NCBI GenBank assembly: GCA_027946555.1
Contig: JAPEVC010000252.1
Span: 1-50,151 of the forward strand
Length of the DNA: 50,151 nt
Reading direction: 5' to 3'
Origin: Gnomoniopsis sp. IMI 355080
Taxonomy: Eukaryota; Ascomycota; Sordariomycetes; Diaporthales; Gnomoniaceae
The notes under the pieces were generated by a model. The model was not told where the DNA came from and ran no database searches. It saw nothing but the letters and a program-made list of their open reading frames with translations. Position 1 is the first letter of the stretch, and each line of letters opens with the position of its first letter. This document shows, in pieces, positions 1 to 10,823 of the stretch. The translations under genes and the position numbers were made by a program.

Positions 1-40
1 GAGGAGGGGCGGGCGGCGGAGGGCCGTAGTTGTACGCCAT
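1..40 (-). CDS. Truncated N-terminus of a proline-rich protein (runs off the left edge)
   Basis: On the minus strand an ATG at 40-38 opens a frame that begins M-A-Y-N-Y-G and continues with prolines and alanines to the window edge without a stop. Only about 13 codons are visible. A Tyr/Gly start followed by a proline run is common in RNA-binding and scaffold proteins, but no function can be assigned. If real, the gene would be divergent from RPC25, with about 870 bp between the start codons. The call rests only on an open frame and a plausible composition, so it may be a chance frame. Confidence 0.3.
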   Translation of the reverse strand, partial: MAYNYGPPPPAPP

Positions 41-909
41 GTCGACGCGTTTTGGTAGTTTGCGGTGTGAGCGTTGCAACGATCGCTTGGTCGTGTTAGA
101 CACTCGCTGTCAAAGAAGTTGGTGACGTCGTCCCCGTCGTCTATTCTCGCTGACAGAGCTCCTCTAGTTCTAGTCCAATGCAGAAAATTGCAAGAGCAGA
201 ATGCAGCTGGTTGGCAACCTGAGGAAGGGCGAGGTAGTGACAGACCAGTAGAACGTGTGTGCTAGTAGAAAATCACCACTGCAGTTGAGCAATTCCTCGT
301 CGCAAACAGCAACAATGAGGCCAGTGTCTACTGAAAAGTAAAAGAAGAGAAATTGATGGGATGGGGCGGACCACCAAGGGACAGCACTTGTGATGAAGAC
401 TGTTGTGGTGAAGGAGAGAAGGAATCGGCGTTGGTTCCTGTTGGACAAGATTATAAGGCGCCGACAGTTCGAGGTCTGGATTAGAGCCCAGGCAAAGCGC
501 CAAACCCCCCCCCCCCTCAAGACGCCCGGGGTCTGTCAGACTACCAGCTCCACTAGCGCTGGCTGGGATCTTTTTGCGAATCCGCTATCCCAGATTGGAA
601 CAGTACAACAATTCTCCTTTGGAAGAAACAAACAGGAAGACAAGTAGTGAAAGCCAACAAGTTTTCACTTTTTTCTTTGGAGGTCTGACATTCATGATCT
701 CTGGAAGCACACCTGAAGGGTGTCTTGCTTCTTGTGAACCACTGAAGATTCTGGTTTCCTAGGGGTGACTCGTCGACAAACATCCATCTGGAGCAACATC
801 TATCCTACCTCCCACAGAACTTGAAAATTCTAGGCTGCGATTCCACGACACAGCAACCCATCTAGTGCTGCCTCTTCTCAAGATCCAAAACCCAGGAGCC
901 AAGTTCAAG
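41..909. other. Intergenic DNA upstream of RPC25
   Basis: No protein family is recognisable in any frame here. The longest open frames (116 and 85 codons, on opposite strands) have no conserved motifs. The stretch contains a run of 12 C at 505-516, a likely sequencing or length-polymorphism site. The part near 850-909 should hold the RPC25 promoter and leader. I see no convincing regulatory motif. Confidence 0.5.
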
Positions 910-1689
910 ATGTTCATCCTCGTAGGTTCCCAGCCAGCCAGCCCAGCCGTGACTTGGCGATGCTGACATGAATCCAAGACAAAGATTGCGGATCTCGTCC
1001 AGGTCACCCCTCAGGACTTTCACAAGAAGAGCATGCATGCCATTGAGGACAACATAAATGAGAAGTATTCCAACAAAGTACGCATGCTCTCCCACACTCT
1101 ATTTCAAGCCACCCAATACTGACTGAACCACGTTGAAAAGGTGATTCAGAAGATAGGTCTCTGCATCTGCCTCTATGATCTCCAGTGGGCCTCTGAGGGC
1201 CTTATTGGCCATGGCGAAGGGACCGCAAATGTGAATGGTAATACTATTTTCCCTCCCTTCCAGCACCAGTTCATGAAGTTCTTACATTATTCCATAGCCG
1301 AGTTCCGTCTTGTGGTCTTTCGTCCCTTCAAGGGCGAAACCATCATGGGCCGCATCAGTCGATGCTCGCCTCAGGGCATCAACGTGCGCACCGATTTCTT
1401 TGACAATATCTTTGTCGAGGCCGAGGAATTGCCCGATGGCTGCTTTTACGACTTCAACCAGGAGCTCTGGATCTGGGAAAGTGAAGCCGGTCAGATGCAC
1501 TGGGACATCCACGAGACTGTCCGCCTGACCGTTACTGGCGAGGAATGGAACGACCAGACCCCGACCAAGCCTTCTGCCTCGCCCGATGAGGAGACTCCGG
1601 TGGATGAGGTCCGACCAGCCGCCTACATTATCAAGGGCAGCATGAAAGCTGAGGGCCTGGGTGTCACTATGTGGTGGGATGAGATCTGA
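910..1689 (+). CDS. RPC25: DNA-directed RNA polymerase III subunit RPC25 (RPB7-like stalk subunit)
   Basis: Stalk subunit of RNA polymerase III, equivalent to RPB7 of Pol II. With its partner RPC17 it is needed for initiation at tRNA and 5S genes in the nucleus. Exons: 910-921, 979-1077, 1141-1237, 1298-1689, giving 199 residues, close to the yeast length of about 212. The N-terminal SHS2/RPB7-N part reads MFILTKIADLV and then carries NINEKYSNKVIQKIGLC. The C-terminal OB-type part begins near VVFRPFKGE and contains GRISRCSPQGI. The first coding exon is only four codons. The 979 acceptor is supported by a CTGAC branch site. The 60-bp third intron is a multiple of three and lacks an in-frame stop, so an unspliced reading would insert 20 foreign residues. 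The 3' end faces EMC3, with 114 bp between the stops. Confidence 0.93.
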
Positions 1690-1803
1690 AGTGATTTGGT
1701 CTATCGTGCATTGATCATCACCCTGATATGGGCCGCGTTCGCTATCTGTGCGTCTATGAGTCGTCTCGCAGAGCCTGGGTTCGCCAATATCAAACAAAAA
1801 CGT

Positions 1804-2848
1804 CTACGCCTGGATACCCTCCAACAGTCGGTACTCCACGTCGTCGAGGACGGAATAGTGCTCAATCACAGCCAAGTTCTCCGCCTCAGCAAGGAACTGC
1901 TTATCTGGATCAACACCGGGGCCGAACATTTGCGCTCCTTGTTGGGGACCCATTTGGCCCATTTGCTGAGCCATCTGGTTGGCAGCTGAGGGAGGAAAAG
2001 TCAGCCTAAAGGGACAGGCAGACGATGGAGACAAATGCTGGGAAGGTGCAAGACAGGTTACCCACCGTTGTCGCTCCCAAGGATGAAGTTGAAGACAGGC
2101 TGCAGTCCAAAAATACACAAAAAGTACCACGAAATGCTAGACATCCATCTAGGGTCCATGTCCTTGGTAGCCACACCAGCCTGGAGCATGCTCTTGAACT
2201 TGACTGTCAGCGGGAATGGCAATTTCACTTCGTACATTGTCCTGTTAGCACAGCCGTCCATCAAATTGTAACTCCCTGCCATCACCCTCGATTGACGTAC
2301 TAATCACATAGCCACTGAAGAATGCATTGATCCAGCTCATGATCATCGTATTCGGGATAATCATGGCCATCTGGCCCTTCATAGCTCCCATCATGCCCTC
2401 CATGGCATTCGGGTCTGTCATGGGGTTCGGTGGAGCTTGGCCTCTATTCTCGGGGGCTTTGAGGTACGCGCCGGACTCGTAAGCGGCTGTCAGGGCATCG
2501 CGGCGGGCGTTGAAGGCGCGCTTGGAGAGAACGTGGAAGTTTTGCCGGACATTGATGCCGTGCAGCAGGGAGCGCTGCTCGCGAAGGGCTTTCTGCTCGA
2601 GGGCTTTAGGCGTCGTGGCCAGGAGAACGGTGGCGTAATGCCGTAGGATACCGGTCAGGACCTGGAAAGATGGTGAGCAGACTGAAGTGTGCGAGTGTTA
2701 AGCAGAGGAGTTGTACCATGACCACCGTGATGGGGAACAGGATCCAGTAGCTGCAGAGACATTAGCTTGGTCATGTATATGAGGTCCATACAAATGCTCA
2801 CAACAACTGGGGATCCCTATGGATCGTCTGCACTGGGATTTGAGCCAT
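1804..2848 (-). CDS. EMC3: ER membrane protein complex subunit 3
   Basis: EMC3 is the core Oxa1-superfamily subunit of the ER membrane complex, which inserts tail-anchored and multipass proteins into the ER membrane. Exons (minus strand): 2848-2802, 2750-2717, 2661-2301, 2227-2066, 1985-1804, giving 261 residues, the family's normal length. Recognisable blocks are IHRDPQLFYWILFPIT at the N-terminus, QRSLLHGINVRQNFH, the loop EGMMGAMKGQMAMIIPNT, then KLPFPLTVKFKSML and RWMSSISWYFLCIFGL. Three hydrophobic segments lie near residues 13-35, 118-145 and 185-207. The third intron (2228-2300) carries a perfect TGCTAAC branch site. Its acceptor was chosen because only that one joins SGYVI to MKLPFPLT in frame. 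The gene is divergent from SPC2, another ER-translocation gene. Confidence 0.93.
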
Positions 2849-3197
2849 GGTGACTGGAGCTGCTGCTCTTCAATGGTGAGGGATCCGGCAGATCAGCATT
2901 CAAGCAATTCCTCGTGGGATCTGTGATGTGTCGCAGTGTTTGTAGCCACTGGTCCACGGCCCCATGTTCTGAGCTGATGCATGTGGAGGAGCTAGGACCC
3001 CTGAAAGAGAGCACCCCGGCAGGCAGCTTTTCATGTACCGAACGTGCCTGCAGCTTACAGCCGCGACCCGTGTCATCTTCAACTCCAAAGGCCATAATTA
3101 ATGCTTCCTTGACATCCTCCGTCTTGAGTATATCAGAAGCGTTCGTGCAAGCGGATCAACGAGAAGACCCTGAGAGAGTCTTAGGGGACTATTCAAA
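2849..3197. promoter_or_regulatory. Shared divergent promoter of EMC3 and SPC2
   Basis: The two ER protein-biogenesis genes start 349 bp apart in opposite directions, so this interval must hold both promoters. It contains one GGAGGAGC at 2985-2992, the same 8-mer that is repeated in the metabolic cluster promoters. A single copy here is compatible with chance. No other motif stands out. Confidence 0.55.
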
Positions 3198-4032
3198 ATG
3201 GCAGTCTCCTCAGAGAAAATCACTGTGTATAACCTCGCCGGTATGTCCATATCCCAGCCTTGCCAGTCTTCTCTCAGTCCCCTACTAACACCCAATTGCA
3301 GATCTCAAAAACACTTCCGATGATGCTATTCCCAACTATCTCAATTCCCTGAAGTTCAAGCAATCCCACACCCTCACCGATGTCCGTCTGGGCTTGGGTT
3401 ACTCCGCCTTTCTGATCGCTGCCGCCTGTTTCCTCTGGGACTACAAATTTGGCTTCGAGAGCACAAAGTACTACACAGCCGGCGCTGTGATTGTCTACTC
3501 CATACTCAACTCCGCCTTGACATTGTGGATATGGCTGAAGGAGAAGGGCATTATCTACGTTGGCACCGCACCAAATGGGGAAACAGTACGTTCATAGTTC
3601 GCGCGCGTTCACTCGCGCTGGCAAAGTTCAGGCAGGCCATGCGCTCGCTATATGAACAACTAATGCTGACATGCCATCGTGTAGGTGACAATAGCAACAT
3701 CGACCAAGAAGAATGTCCCTATCTACAACCTCACCATCACTCTCACCTCAAAGGCCTCCAGCAAGCCTCAAAACATCACGCTTGCCCGCTCCTTCACCGA
3801 GTGGTTCGACGAAAAGGGCCACTTTGTCGCGCTGCCCTTCCAAACCATGCTTGCGTCCAACGTTCCCGTTGTCGGAAAGTTTGACCCCAAGCGTGCTACT
3901 CTCGATGCCGCTCCTGCTGCTCCTGGACAGGAATTCACTGTTGATGAGCTCGACGCACTAATCGCTGGGGATGATGCGGCCGCAACGAGCGGGTCCGCAG
4001 CAAAGAAGGGGGGAAAGAGGAGGAAGGTGTAG
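3198..4032 (+). CDS. SPC2: Signal peptidase complex subunit 2 (SPC25 family)
   Basis: Non-catalytic subunit of the ER signal peptidase complex; it links the peptidase to the Sec61 translocon and supports signal-peptide cleavage. Exons: 3198-3240, 3302-3585, 3685-4032, giving 224 residues. The N-terminus reads MAVSSEKITVYNLADLKN. Two adjacent membrane segments lie near residues 44-60 and 72-91, separated by a short loop (YKFGFESTKYY), the expected hairpin of this family. The rest is a cytosolic beta-rich domain, ending in a basic tail (KKGGKRRKV). Intron 1 has a CTACTAACAC branch site; intron 2 has GCTGAC. The gene lies head-to-head with EMC3 and tail-to-tail with MMS19. Confidence 0.92.
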
Positions 4033-4629
4033 GTTTGGCGGTGTCTATCTAGGATTGTCTCGTGGTGTCAATTTGACTTTGCTTTGAGGCTGGTAAGCTT
4101 AGAGAGTATAAGAGAGCATGCTGACTGGTCCAAAACATGAAGTTGGGGGACTCTCGGCTGCACTCGATCCTCTGTCTCCCGATCGCTGACCATTTAGGAG
4201 CATCTGCCTCATTCAAAATCAAACACAGATACCCGTTGCCCACGGCTCTGGCCATTCAATTCCGTAATAGACTTCAATCTCTTCCAGCCTCTGCTTTCTG
4301 CGACTTGTTTTACTTTTCTATACGGAGTACAATGCTGCTCTGGGTATCTACTCAAGAGAGAAACACGTTCCCAACACCGGCCCAACTAGATGCAGTAATA
4401 TGCAATCACTATCAATGCCGCAGAGCCTCCTTCGAATTCAAGATGCTCTCCCACAAAGCAGTCATAACGACCAACCCATGCGTGAAGTTACAGCCTTTAA
4501 GGCCATCCAATGGTACTCTGACAATAGTGCATACCACGCAAAATGTCCTTTGACTTTTATCGAATGGTATGGGTACTTCATGGCAACGAGCTGAAACTTG
4601 CATGTCCTCAGTCCGTTAGTGACAGGCAA
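4033..4629. other. Intergenic DNA between convergent SPC2 and MMS19
   Basis: This stretch should contain the two 3' untranslated regions. A plus-strand frame of 138 codons (4137-4553) shows no family features, no membrane segment and no splice logic, and is treated as chance. Nothing else is recognised. Confidence 0.5.
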
Positions 4630-7600
4630 CTAATCCTCACTCCCGATTGTCGAAGAGTAGTCTTTGAGCCAGTCATTCCTAGTTCTCTGCACCAAAGCCC
4701 GGATTTCTCTGATCTTGTCAGCCGATGCTGTTGTCAAATGCATCAGCTCCGTCGTGGTGTAATTTTCGGGTCGCTTGTTTCGGTCCACCTTCTTGGCCAC
4801 CAAAGCGGATAGCCGCAGCGACTTCTTGCGAAGCTCTGTACGGTCATCCTCGGTCTCCGGCCTGATACCGGAATTTCTCGTCCAAGGGTTGTTGGGTTCG
4901 ACTGCTTCGGGCGACTCCGCATTGTTCTGAAACGGATGCGCGTTGTGGTACATTGCTCTTTCAGCCTCGAGAACAGTGTTCCAGTGAGGTTTGGCTAATG
5001 TGGTGCGATTGGAGATGATATGATGTACAATCGTTGCCGCAGCGTCAATATCCTCCACAAATGTGGCTTTCTTCATAGCAATAAGGGCAATTCGGAAGAT
5101 CTTGTCGGCATCTTGCTCATATTGATCAACACTCATCCGCTTCACAGCATGAAGGACGTAAATAGCCAGGCACACCGCATCCTCTGTCTCCGCACTCAAT
5201 GGATATGCATTGGACAGGATGGGCTGCACGCAGTGGTAATATGCTCGCTGGCTTTGGAGAGGCTTCGAAATGATGAAGGCAGGGGTGAAGTCAGTGTCCA
5301 GGTATCGGCCAAGGGGCAGGAAAATTCTGGCAAGCAGGCGGGCAAAGTCATTGCCACAAATGCTTCCACTCTTGGCGGCAGAATGGGAAATCGCATCCTG
5401 TAGACCCTTGGTGATGAACCGATCGCCACGAGCTATAGCCCCCCACAGGATGCCAGTGATAGAGAGTAGCTTCTCAGTTGACATGTTGCTCACGGCACTA
5501 GGGTCTTTCAGCAGATCCTCGATCTTAGTCAAAACTTGAATCCACACCTCGTGCTTCTGGCTGGCCTCTTGAACGAGACGAGGAGACCGGGTGTCGTACT
5601 TGTTCGCAAGAAGCGTGGTAATTGTTGAAATGCGAGAGTGGGCCTGTTGAAGAGTTCCAGTATCTTCCTCCCAGTTCAACAGTAAAAGTCTGCCAATATC
5701 GCTGTGCTGTTGATCGCAGTACGTTAGCACGGCACGATGGGCCTATACTGGCGTGTGTGCTTACCAGGTTCAACACGACCTCTGGTCGGATCGCATGGGC
5801 AATTCCCCACGACAGTTCGCCCAATATCGTAGAGCAATGCCAGTTCCACGAGAGGAGTTGACTACTGTCTCCCAACGGGTGGAAACAACCCAGCATCTGT
5901 ATGTGCAAATCCAGGTCCAGTTGTGCAGACAGATTCAATTCCCGCAGTACCACTGCAGCGATGCTTCCTACCATCTTGAGGTACCTATCCCTCCACAAAG
6001 AAGACACTGAGGAAGCTTGCCCATTAGATCCATCACATTCGGCTCCCAAAGGCTCACTGAGATCAATCCGGACAGTCTCAGCAGTGCCAAGCTTCCTTGT
6101 GGCATGTTGATATAACTGGCGGATTATGAAAACACCCACTTGGAGGAAAGAGACCACAAAGGCTGGTTGCTCAAATGTGGGTGCCGTGGACAAGTATTGT
6201 GTGAGCGACTTTGGGTCAAATTGATCCACGTATTCAACGGCGAGATCCGGGAAAGTTGGCAGCAGATCTTTGACAGCAGCATCAATCCATGCGATGGACC
6301 ATGTTTCATCCCATCTGTCGGATTTTTTTAGGGCATCGAGATAGGGTCGGACCTTGGCACACGCAGCAAAAGACTGCACACCCTTCAGGAGGGCAGCAGC
6401 CACATGTGCGCAGGCCTTAAAGTTGGCCTTCGAAGAAAATAACATGCCAAGCATCTTTAGCATGCCTCCCGCAAAGGTTGTAAAGTTGACGACTGCTGCT
6501 GTGTCTTCCGGTATAACGGTACAGCCGAGATGGGCCAGCCTCATACATGACACACTGAGAGCTGTGAGAGACCTCTTAGCCGGGTATCCAGTCCAGTTTG
6601 TCTTCTTGACATCATCAATAACATCAGATACAATTTTTCCGTAGCCCCTAGGATAGTGTTGGACAGTCGTCCGCAGCGCCTGGCCCACTGCATACTCGAA
6701 TCCCTCCTGCGTTGGGTCTGCGACCGGTGACTGTCTGTTGAAGCAGTTCAGGTGACGGAATGACAGGGTCGCGCATATCTCTTTGAATGCTTCCTCGTCG
6801 CAGTCAGCCACGTAGCCGACGCCGTCATGTCTGAGCCGTCGTTGCATGGCTACCTGCTCTAATCCCACGAGTGCCTCTTTGGCAACCTCGAGTTGCTGCG
6901 CATTGGGGCAATCCACCATGTTCTCATTAAAAACTTTGAAAAGCATGACACGAATCAAGGATACTGAGCCGTCTTTTTCGGCCTCAGGGGGAACCTCAGT
7001 CGACAGGCGGCCTGCCAAACTGCGGCGTGCACGCAGTAAGTTATTGAGGACCAAGAGGAGAGATTTGGTATGCGAGGATGATTTTGGCTGATCCAGGGCG
7101 CGATGAAAGCTATTGACAAGTCGAGGGCTGACCATGAGGAAAGACTCGGGATGTGCTCGCGCCACGCTGATTAAGATAGACCCAAGTTGCTCGGTGTACG
7201 CCGGGTTCCCGACGAGATCATCAGCAGAGTCATTCCAGACCGATTCGACGAATCCTTTCAGGTTGTTTGGGGGTGAAGAATCTGCGAGACGTCTTGATAT
7301 CGTCTCAAAAACGGACAGCGTTTCTTGAATGGCTTCGGGTGCTTCGCCATTCCTGACTTCATATTTGAGAGAAGACCAAATCTGAGGTACATAAGGCAAG
7401 ACATATATATCAATAGGTTCGTAGCCCGCAACACATGCCTTAATGGTCTCAAGGATATCGAGCTTGTTGAGAGTTAGAGCACAGCAAAACAGCAGCGAAT
7501 GAACATGTGGTGCGTAAGGAAATACTGTAAGGACAAGTGCAAACAGGGTAAAGGGTTATATGATGTGAGCGTGGGCGACGTACCTTTACGGACACAGTCA

Positions 7601-8629
7601 TACTGGCAGTGCCATCATCGAGCTTTCCCAGCAGAAAAGGTATAACTCGGTGGCCCAGTTGACCATTTGAAGCAAAACACGATCTGAGGGCCTCCTTCAA
7701 CACCTTTTCAGGGACCTGGCGACTACTGACCGTAGACTCACGGATGGAAATAGGAAAGAAGGGGGACAAAGACTCGAACAACGAGTCCACAATATGTTCA
7801 GATAGTCGTGTCCCGTGGATAATACCGGATAGGGTTTGAAACCAGCATAGAAGATTGCTTGGGTCCCTCTCCCGTAGGGCAAGACTCAGAATTTTGGGGA
7901 GATGATCGCGTCTCTGGCGAGCCTCGGTAATGCCGCCGCTGAGCAGGGTTTTGAGTAAGTAAAAAATCTCAGCGCGGGTTTTAGCAAGCTGCTTCGTGAA
8001 GTCGCCGGGATCGATGTCCCCTATGCTCGAGAGCATGGAATCCACAGCAGATGTGTTGCAGCTGTCCATCTGGGCCAGAGTGGTAAGGGCTCCAGTCGCA
8101 ACTGACCAGCTATTGCCCCCTATGGTGTACATAGAGCCAAAGAAACCCGCAAAAACTTGGACTGCATACCAATGTCAGCGTCCATTGCGGCCCCGGGAAC
8201 ACAAGCTGACAACTTACCCTCTTTAGCTGTCAGTGTGGCCTTCGGTAGAGCGCCCAGGGTGCGGGCCACGAATATGTGAGCTTAACACGTCTTGTCAGTA
8301 CCTCATGTGGAGCGAAGAACGAGACCCGGGAATTTTCACCTTGCGCATTTTTCTCGATATCACCGACATCATCATCAGGGTCATCCTTGGACATCCAACG
8401 TTGGATGGACAAGGCCAGCTCTATAGCTGGTGTTCCAGTACTGTCATTGTGAGCTTTCCAACCAGACTTGATATCTAATTGGCACAAGGGGTCAGTGGAT
8501 AGAGCTCATGGTGAGCGCATAAATGATGTGCTTACATTCAGCGGCGTCCGTAATGATTTTGTCGCGCTCGTTGTTGGACAAGCCGTCCTCATCGACGAAG
8601 CGCTTGGCGAGCGCCTTGAGGTGGGACAT
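4630..8629 (-). CDS. MET18: MMS19/MET18 nucleotide-excision-repair and cytosolic Fe-S assembly protein
   Basis: HEAT-repeat targeting factor of the cytosolic iron-sulfur assembly machinery. It delivers clusters to DNA polymerases, helicases and the TFIIH helicase XPD, and its loss affects repair and heterochromatin. Exons (minus): 8629-8536, 8474-8340, 8280-8218, 8161-7584, 7462-5765, 5706-4630, giving 1214 residues, slightly longer than usual (about 1000-1100). The family signature is the segment PFFPISIRE followed by LKEALRSCFASN and VIPFLLGKLDDG, then YVLPYVPQIWSSLKYEV in the central domain. The acceptor at 7463-7464 was chosen because it joins SVK to LDILETIKACVAGYEP in frame and has a CTAACTCTC branch just upstream. 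An upstream TTACAG would break the frame. The N-terminal region is poorly conserved, so the first two exons are less certain. Confidence 0.88.
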
Positions 8630-9684
8630 TCTTCCCTATGTTTGCCCAACGCCTTACTCTGAGAACACAAGGGAACAATGACTGTAATAAGAAAAAGGTG
8701 GGCCGTGACCGGTCACAGTAAAATGGCTGTGCCCTCAAGATGCTTGGTCGTCGCGAGAACCCAGTGAACATAGACAGAATGTTTGCAACATTCCAAGGCT
8801 AATTTGAAATTCTGCCCGGTAATAAGGTGGGATAGGAGGTACCTAGGTAATTCTCTAAGACAGCCTTGGACGGTCACGTCCCTGATAAAGCAGGCGGTGA
8901 GATATGCGGCAGTTCTTATTGATGATGGAACCTAGTAGGACAAGGCGCTAAATTGTCGCTAGGCTAGGCCTCAATGGGTAAGAGGGGCAACCCCCAGCAG
9001 CTGGCATCCCCACGCTAGGTACCTCCGTAGTCCGTGCTCCTACTATCGGAGCCGGACAAGGCGCAGCGTCCTCTAAACTTGTTGGAACCTGGTCCCAAGA
9101 AAAAAAAAAAGGTGTATGAGCCTATGGCCTGTGATAGCACGGATCGTTCGCCCAGCAAACTGGAAAAGCCCCTGGAGCCAGTCCTCATAGGCACTAGAAT
9201 GTTGTCAATGAGAGACCGTTTGGATTCCCTTCTCTTTGTCCGGATCTTTTCGCTCCATCGTTTATAGATCCTCGCGTGCAAAGAACATCAAGAAATACTC
9301 CGTCTCTCAGAATCGAGCCACCATCCCAGAGCGAAGGAATGTCAGCACACACCACTTGAAGCCAGGCCCGTGATTCTCAGACCAAACAACGGCAGCAAGA
9401 CCGAAGTGGCTCACCTGTTTCTACTCGGAAGAGGAGCCCTCAACCTCGCATCCCAGATATTCTCCCGTAAAAGAATCCACTTTGGCCCATCTCCGGTGAG
9501 TGTTTATGACACCCCTTCTCATCCTGGCGCTCCTGTGTCGGTTTCGAACAATTTTGATCTGCCTCATGATTCACCCAAACGCAATATCTGCAATCACCCT
9601 CCTTTGCACGCCAGCATCACCACCAAACCACAACCCCCCTCACCCCAAGGCCGGAATCTTTGACTCACTCAATTCTAAAGAATC
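8630..9684. promoter_or_regulatory. Divergent promoter region of MMS19 and MTD1
   Basis: 1055 bp between two start codons facing away from each other. It holds a TACCTAGGTA palindrome at 8840-8849, a related CTAGGTACC at 9015-9023 and a poly-A run near 9100. From about 9420 to 9684 the plus strand is rich in C and T (for example CACCACCAAACCACAACCCC), typical of the leader of a fungal gene, here that of MTD1. No coding family is recognised. Confidence 0.5.
8840..8849. repeat. TACCTAGGTA palindrome
   Basis: A perfect 10-bp palindrome. The same or closely related words recur at 14324-14335, 18830-18839 and 19053-19066, with partial copies elsewhere, always outside genes in this window. Confidence 0.7.
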
Positions 9685-10823
9685 ATGGCTACCGCACCGA
9701 AGCACTGCAAGGTCATCCTCCCACAGTCAATCGCAACGCGCCTGCTAGAGGAGGTACAGCAGACTTTGAAAGCCATCGGCAACGGAAAGCCTCGACTTGC
9801 AGCTTTCCTGGCCAACGATGATCCGGCTGCTGTGAAGTATGCAGAGTGGTCCCAGAAGACTTGCGAAGAGAAGTAAGGTTTATTTCGGCCCCGTTGTTGC
9901 AAGACTGTTCTTTGGCCCCGGGTCGAGTACTGACTCAATGGCCAACAGTGGATTTGAATTTGACCTGCGACGAGTTGGCAAGGAGGACCTAGAGGAGGAA
10001 CTTCGAGTCGCAAACGAAGACAACAAGGTCGACGGGATCATCATCTACTACCCGATATGGCCTGACAACATTGCTCAAGACAACTATATCAAAGAGACAG
10101 TGGCACTCGAAAAGGATGTCGAGGGCCTGTGCTTCAGGCACTTGTCAAACATGTATCACAACGCGCGTTACCTTGACCCCCCGACCAACCTGAGGAAGTC
10201 GATCCTGCCCTGCACGCCACTTGGTATCCTCAAAATTCTCGAGCACGTCCATATCTACAACCCCATTCTTGCCGAGGGCAACAGGCTCTACGGCAAGACT
10301 ATTACTGTCATTAACCGTTCTGAGGTCATTGGCCGTCCACTCGCCGCTCTTCTGGCCAACGACGGCGCGAACGTTTTTTCAGTCGACGTGACGGGCACGC
10401 AGCTGTACACGCGCGGTCAGGGCATCAAGAACCACCGCCACCAGGTCGAGGATAAAAAGGATTACGGGTTGAAGGAGGTGTTACCCGTCAGCGATGTGAT
10501 CATCTCCGGAGTGCCAGTCGAGAGCTACAAGGTGCCCACAGAGCTGATCCGAGACGGAGCCGTTTGCATCAACTTTTCGGCGTACCGCAATTTTGACGGC
10601 CCGGCTGTCAAAGAGAAGGCGTCAATTTATATTCCCTCTGTCGGAAAGGTGACCGTGGCCTGTTTGTTGCGAAATTTGGTTGTGAGTATAGGGGCACCCA
10701 TTGCACTCGCTGACCATTGCCACAAATACTGACTTGTCCATGCTCTAGCGCCTGGTCGCCAACCGTCCGACTGACAGTCCCAGCTCCACGGAGGCCCGGA
10801 AGGAGGCTTTTACCGAGGGCTGA
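9685..10823 (+). CDS. MTD1: NAD-dependent methylenetetrahydrofolate dehydrogenase (monofunctional)
   Basis: Cytosolic enzyme of one-carbon metabolism that oxidises 5,10-methylene-THF to methenyl-THF with NAD+. Exons: 9685-9872, 9949-10681, 10749-10823, giving 331 residues, near the yeast length of 320. The N-terminal catalytic domain contains KYAEWSQKTCEENGF; the Rossmann domain contains TVINRSEVIGRPLAALLAN, the family's cofactor motif. At the position where bifunctional FolD-type enzymes have the catalytic lysine of the YxxxK motif, this protein has Ser56 (Y52, S56). This fits a monofunctional dehydrogenase without cyclohydrolase activity. Both introns have ACTGACT branch sites. The last exon adds the C-terminal RLVANRPTDSPSS tail. 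Confidence 0.93.

Noticed and set aside
505..516. Poly-C runs here and at 14406-14417 and 28647-28656
   Set aside because: Simple homopolymers; likely slippage or sequencing-sensitive sites rather than functional elements.
2985..2992. GGAGGAGC in the EMC3/SPC2 promoter as a member of the cluster regulon
   Set aside because: A single copy without palindrome, near housekeeping genes; about one to two chance copies are expected per 50 kb on both strands.
4137..4553. Plus-strand frame of 138 codons between SPC2 and MMS19
   Set aside because: No family features; it lies in the expected 3' untranslated regions of two convergent genes.
7463..7583. Alternative acceptor TTACAG for the MMS19 intron near 7525
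   Set aside because: It gives a frame that stops or loses the conserved central block, while the acceptor at 7463-7464 joins the block in frame with a CTAAC branch site.
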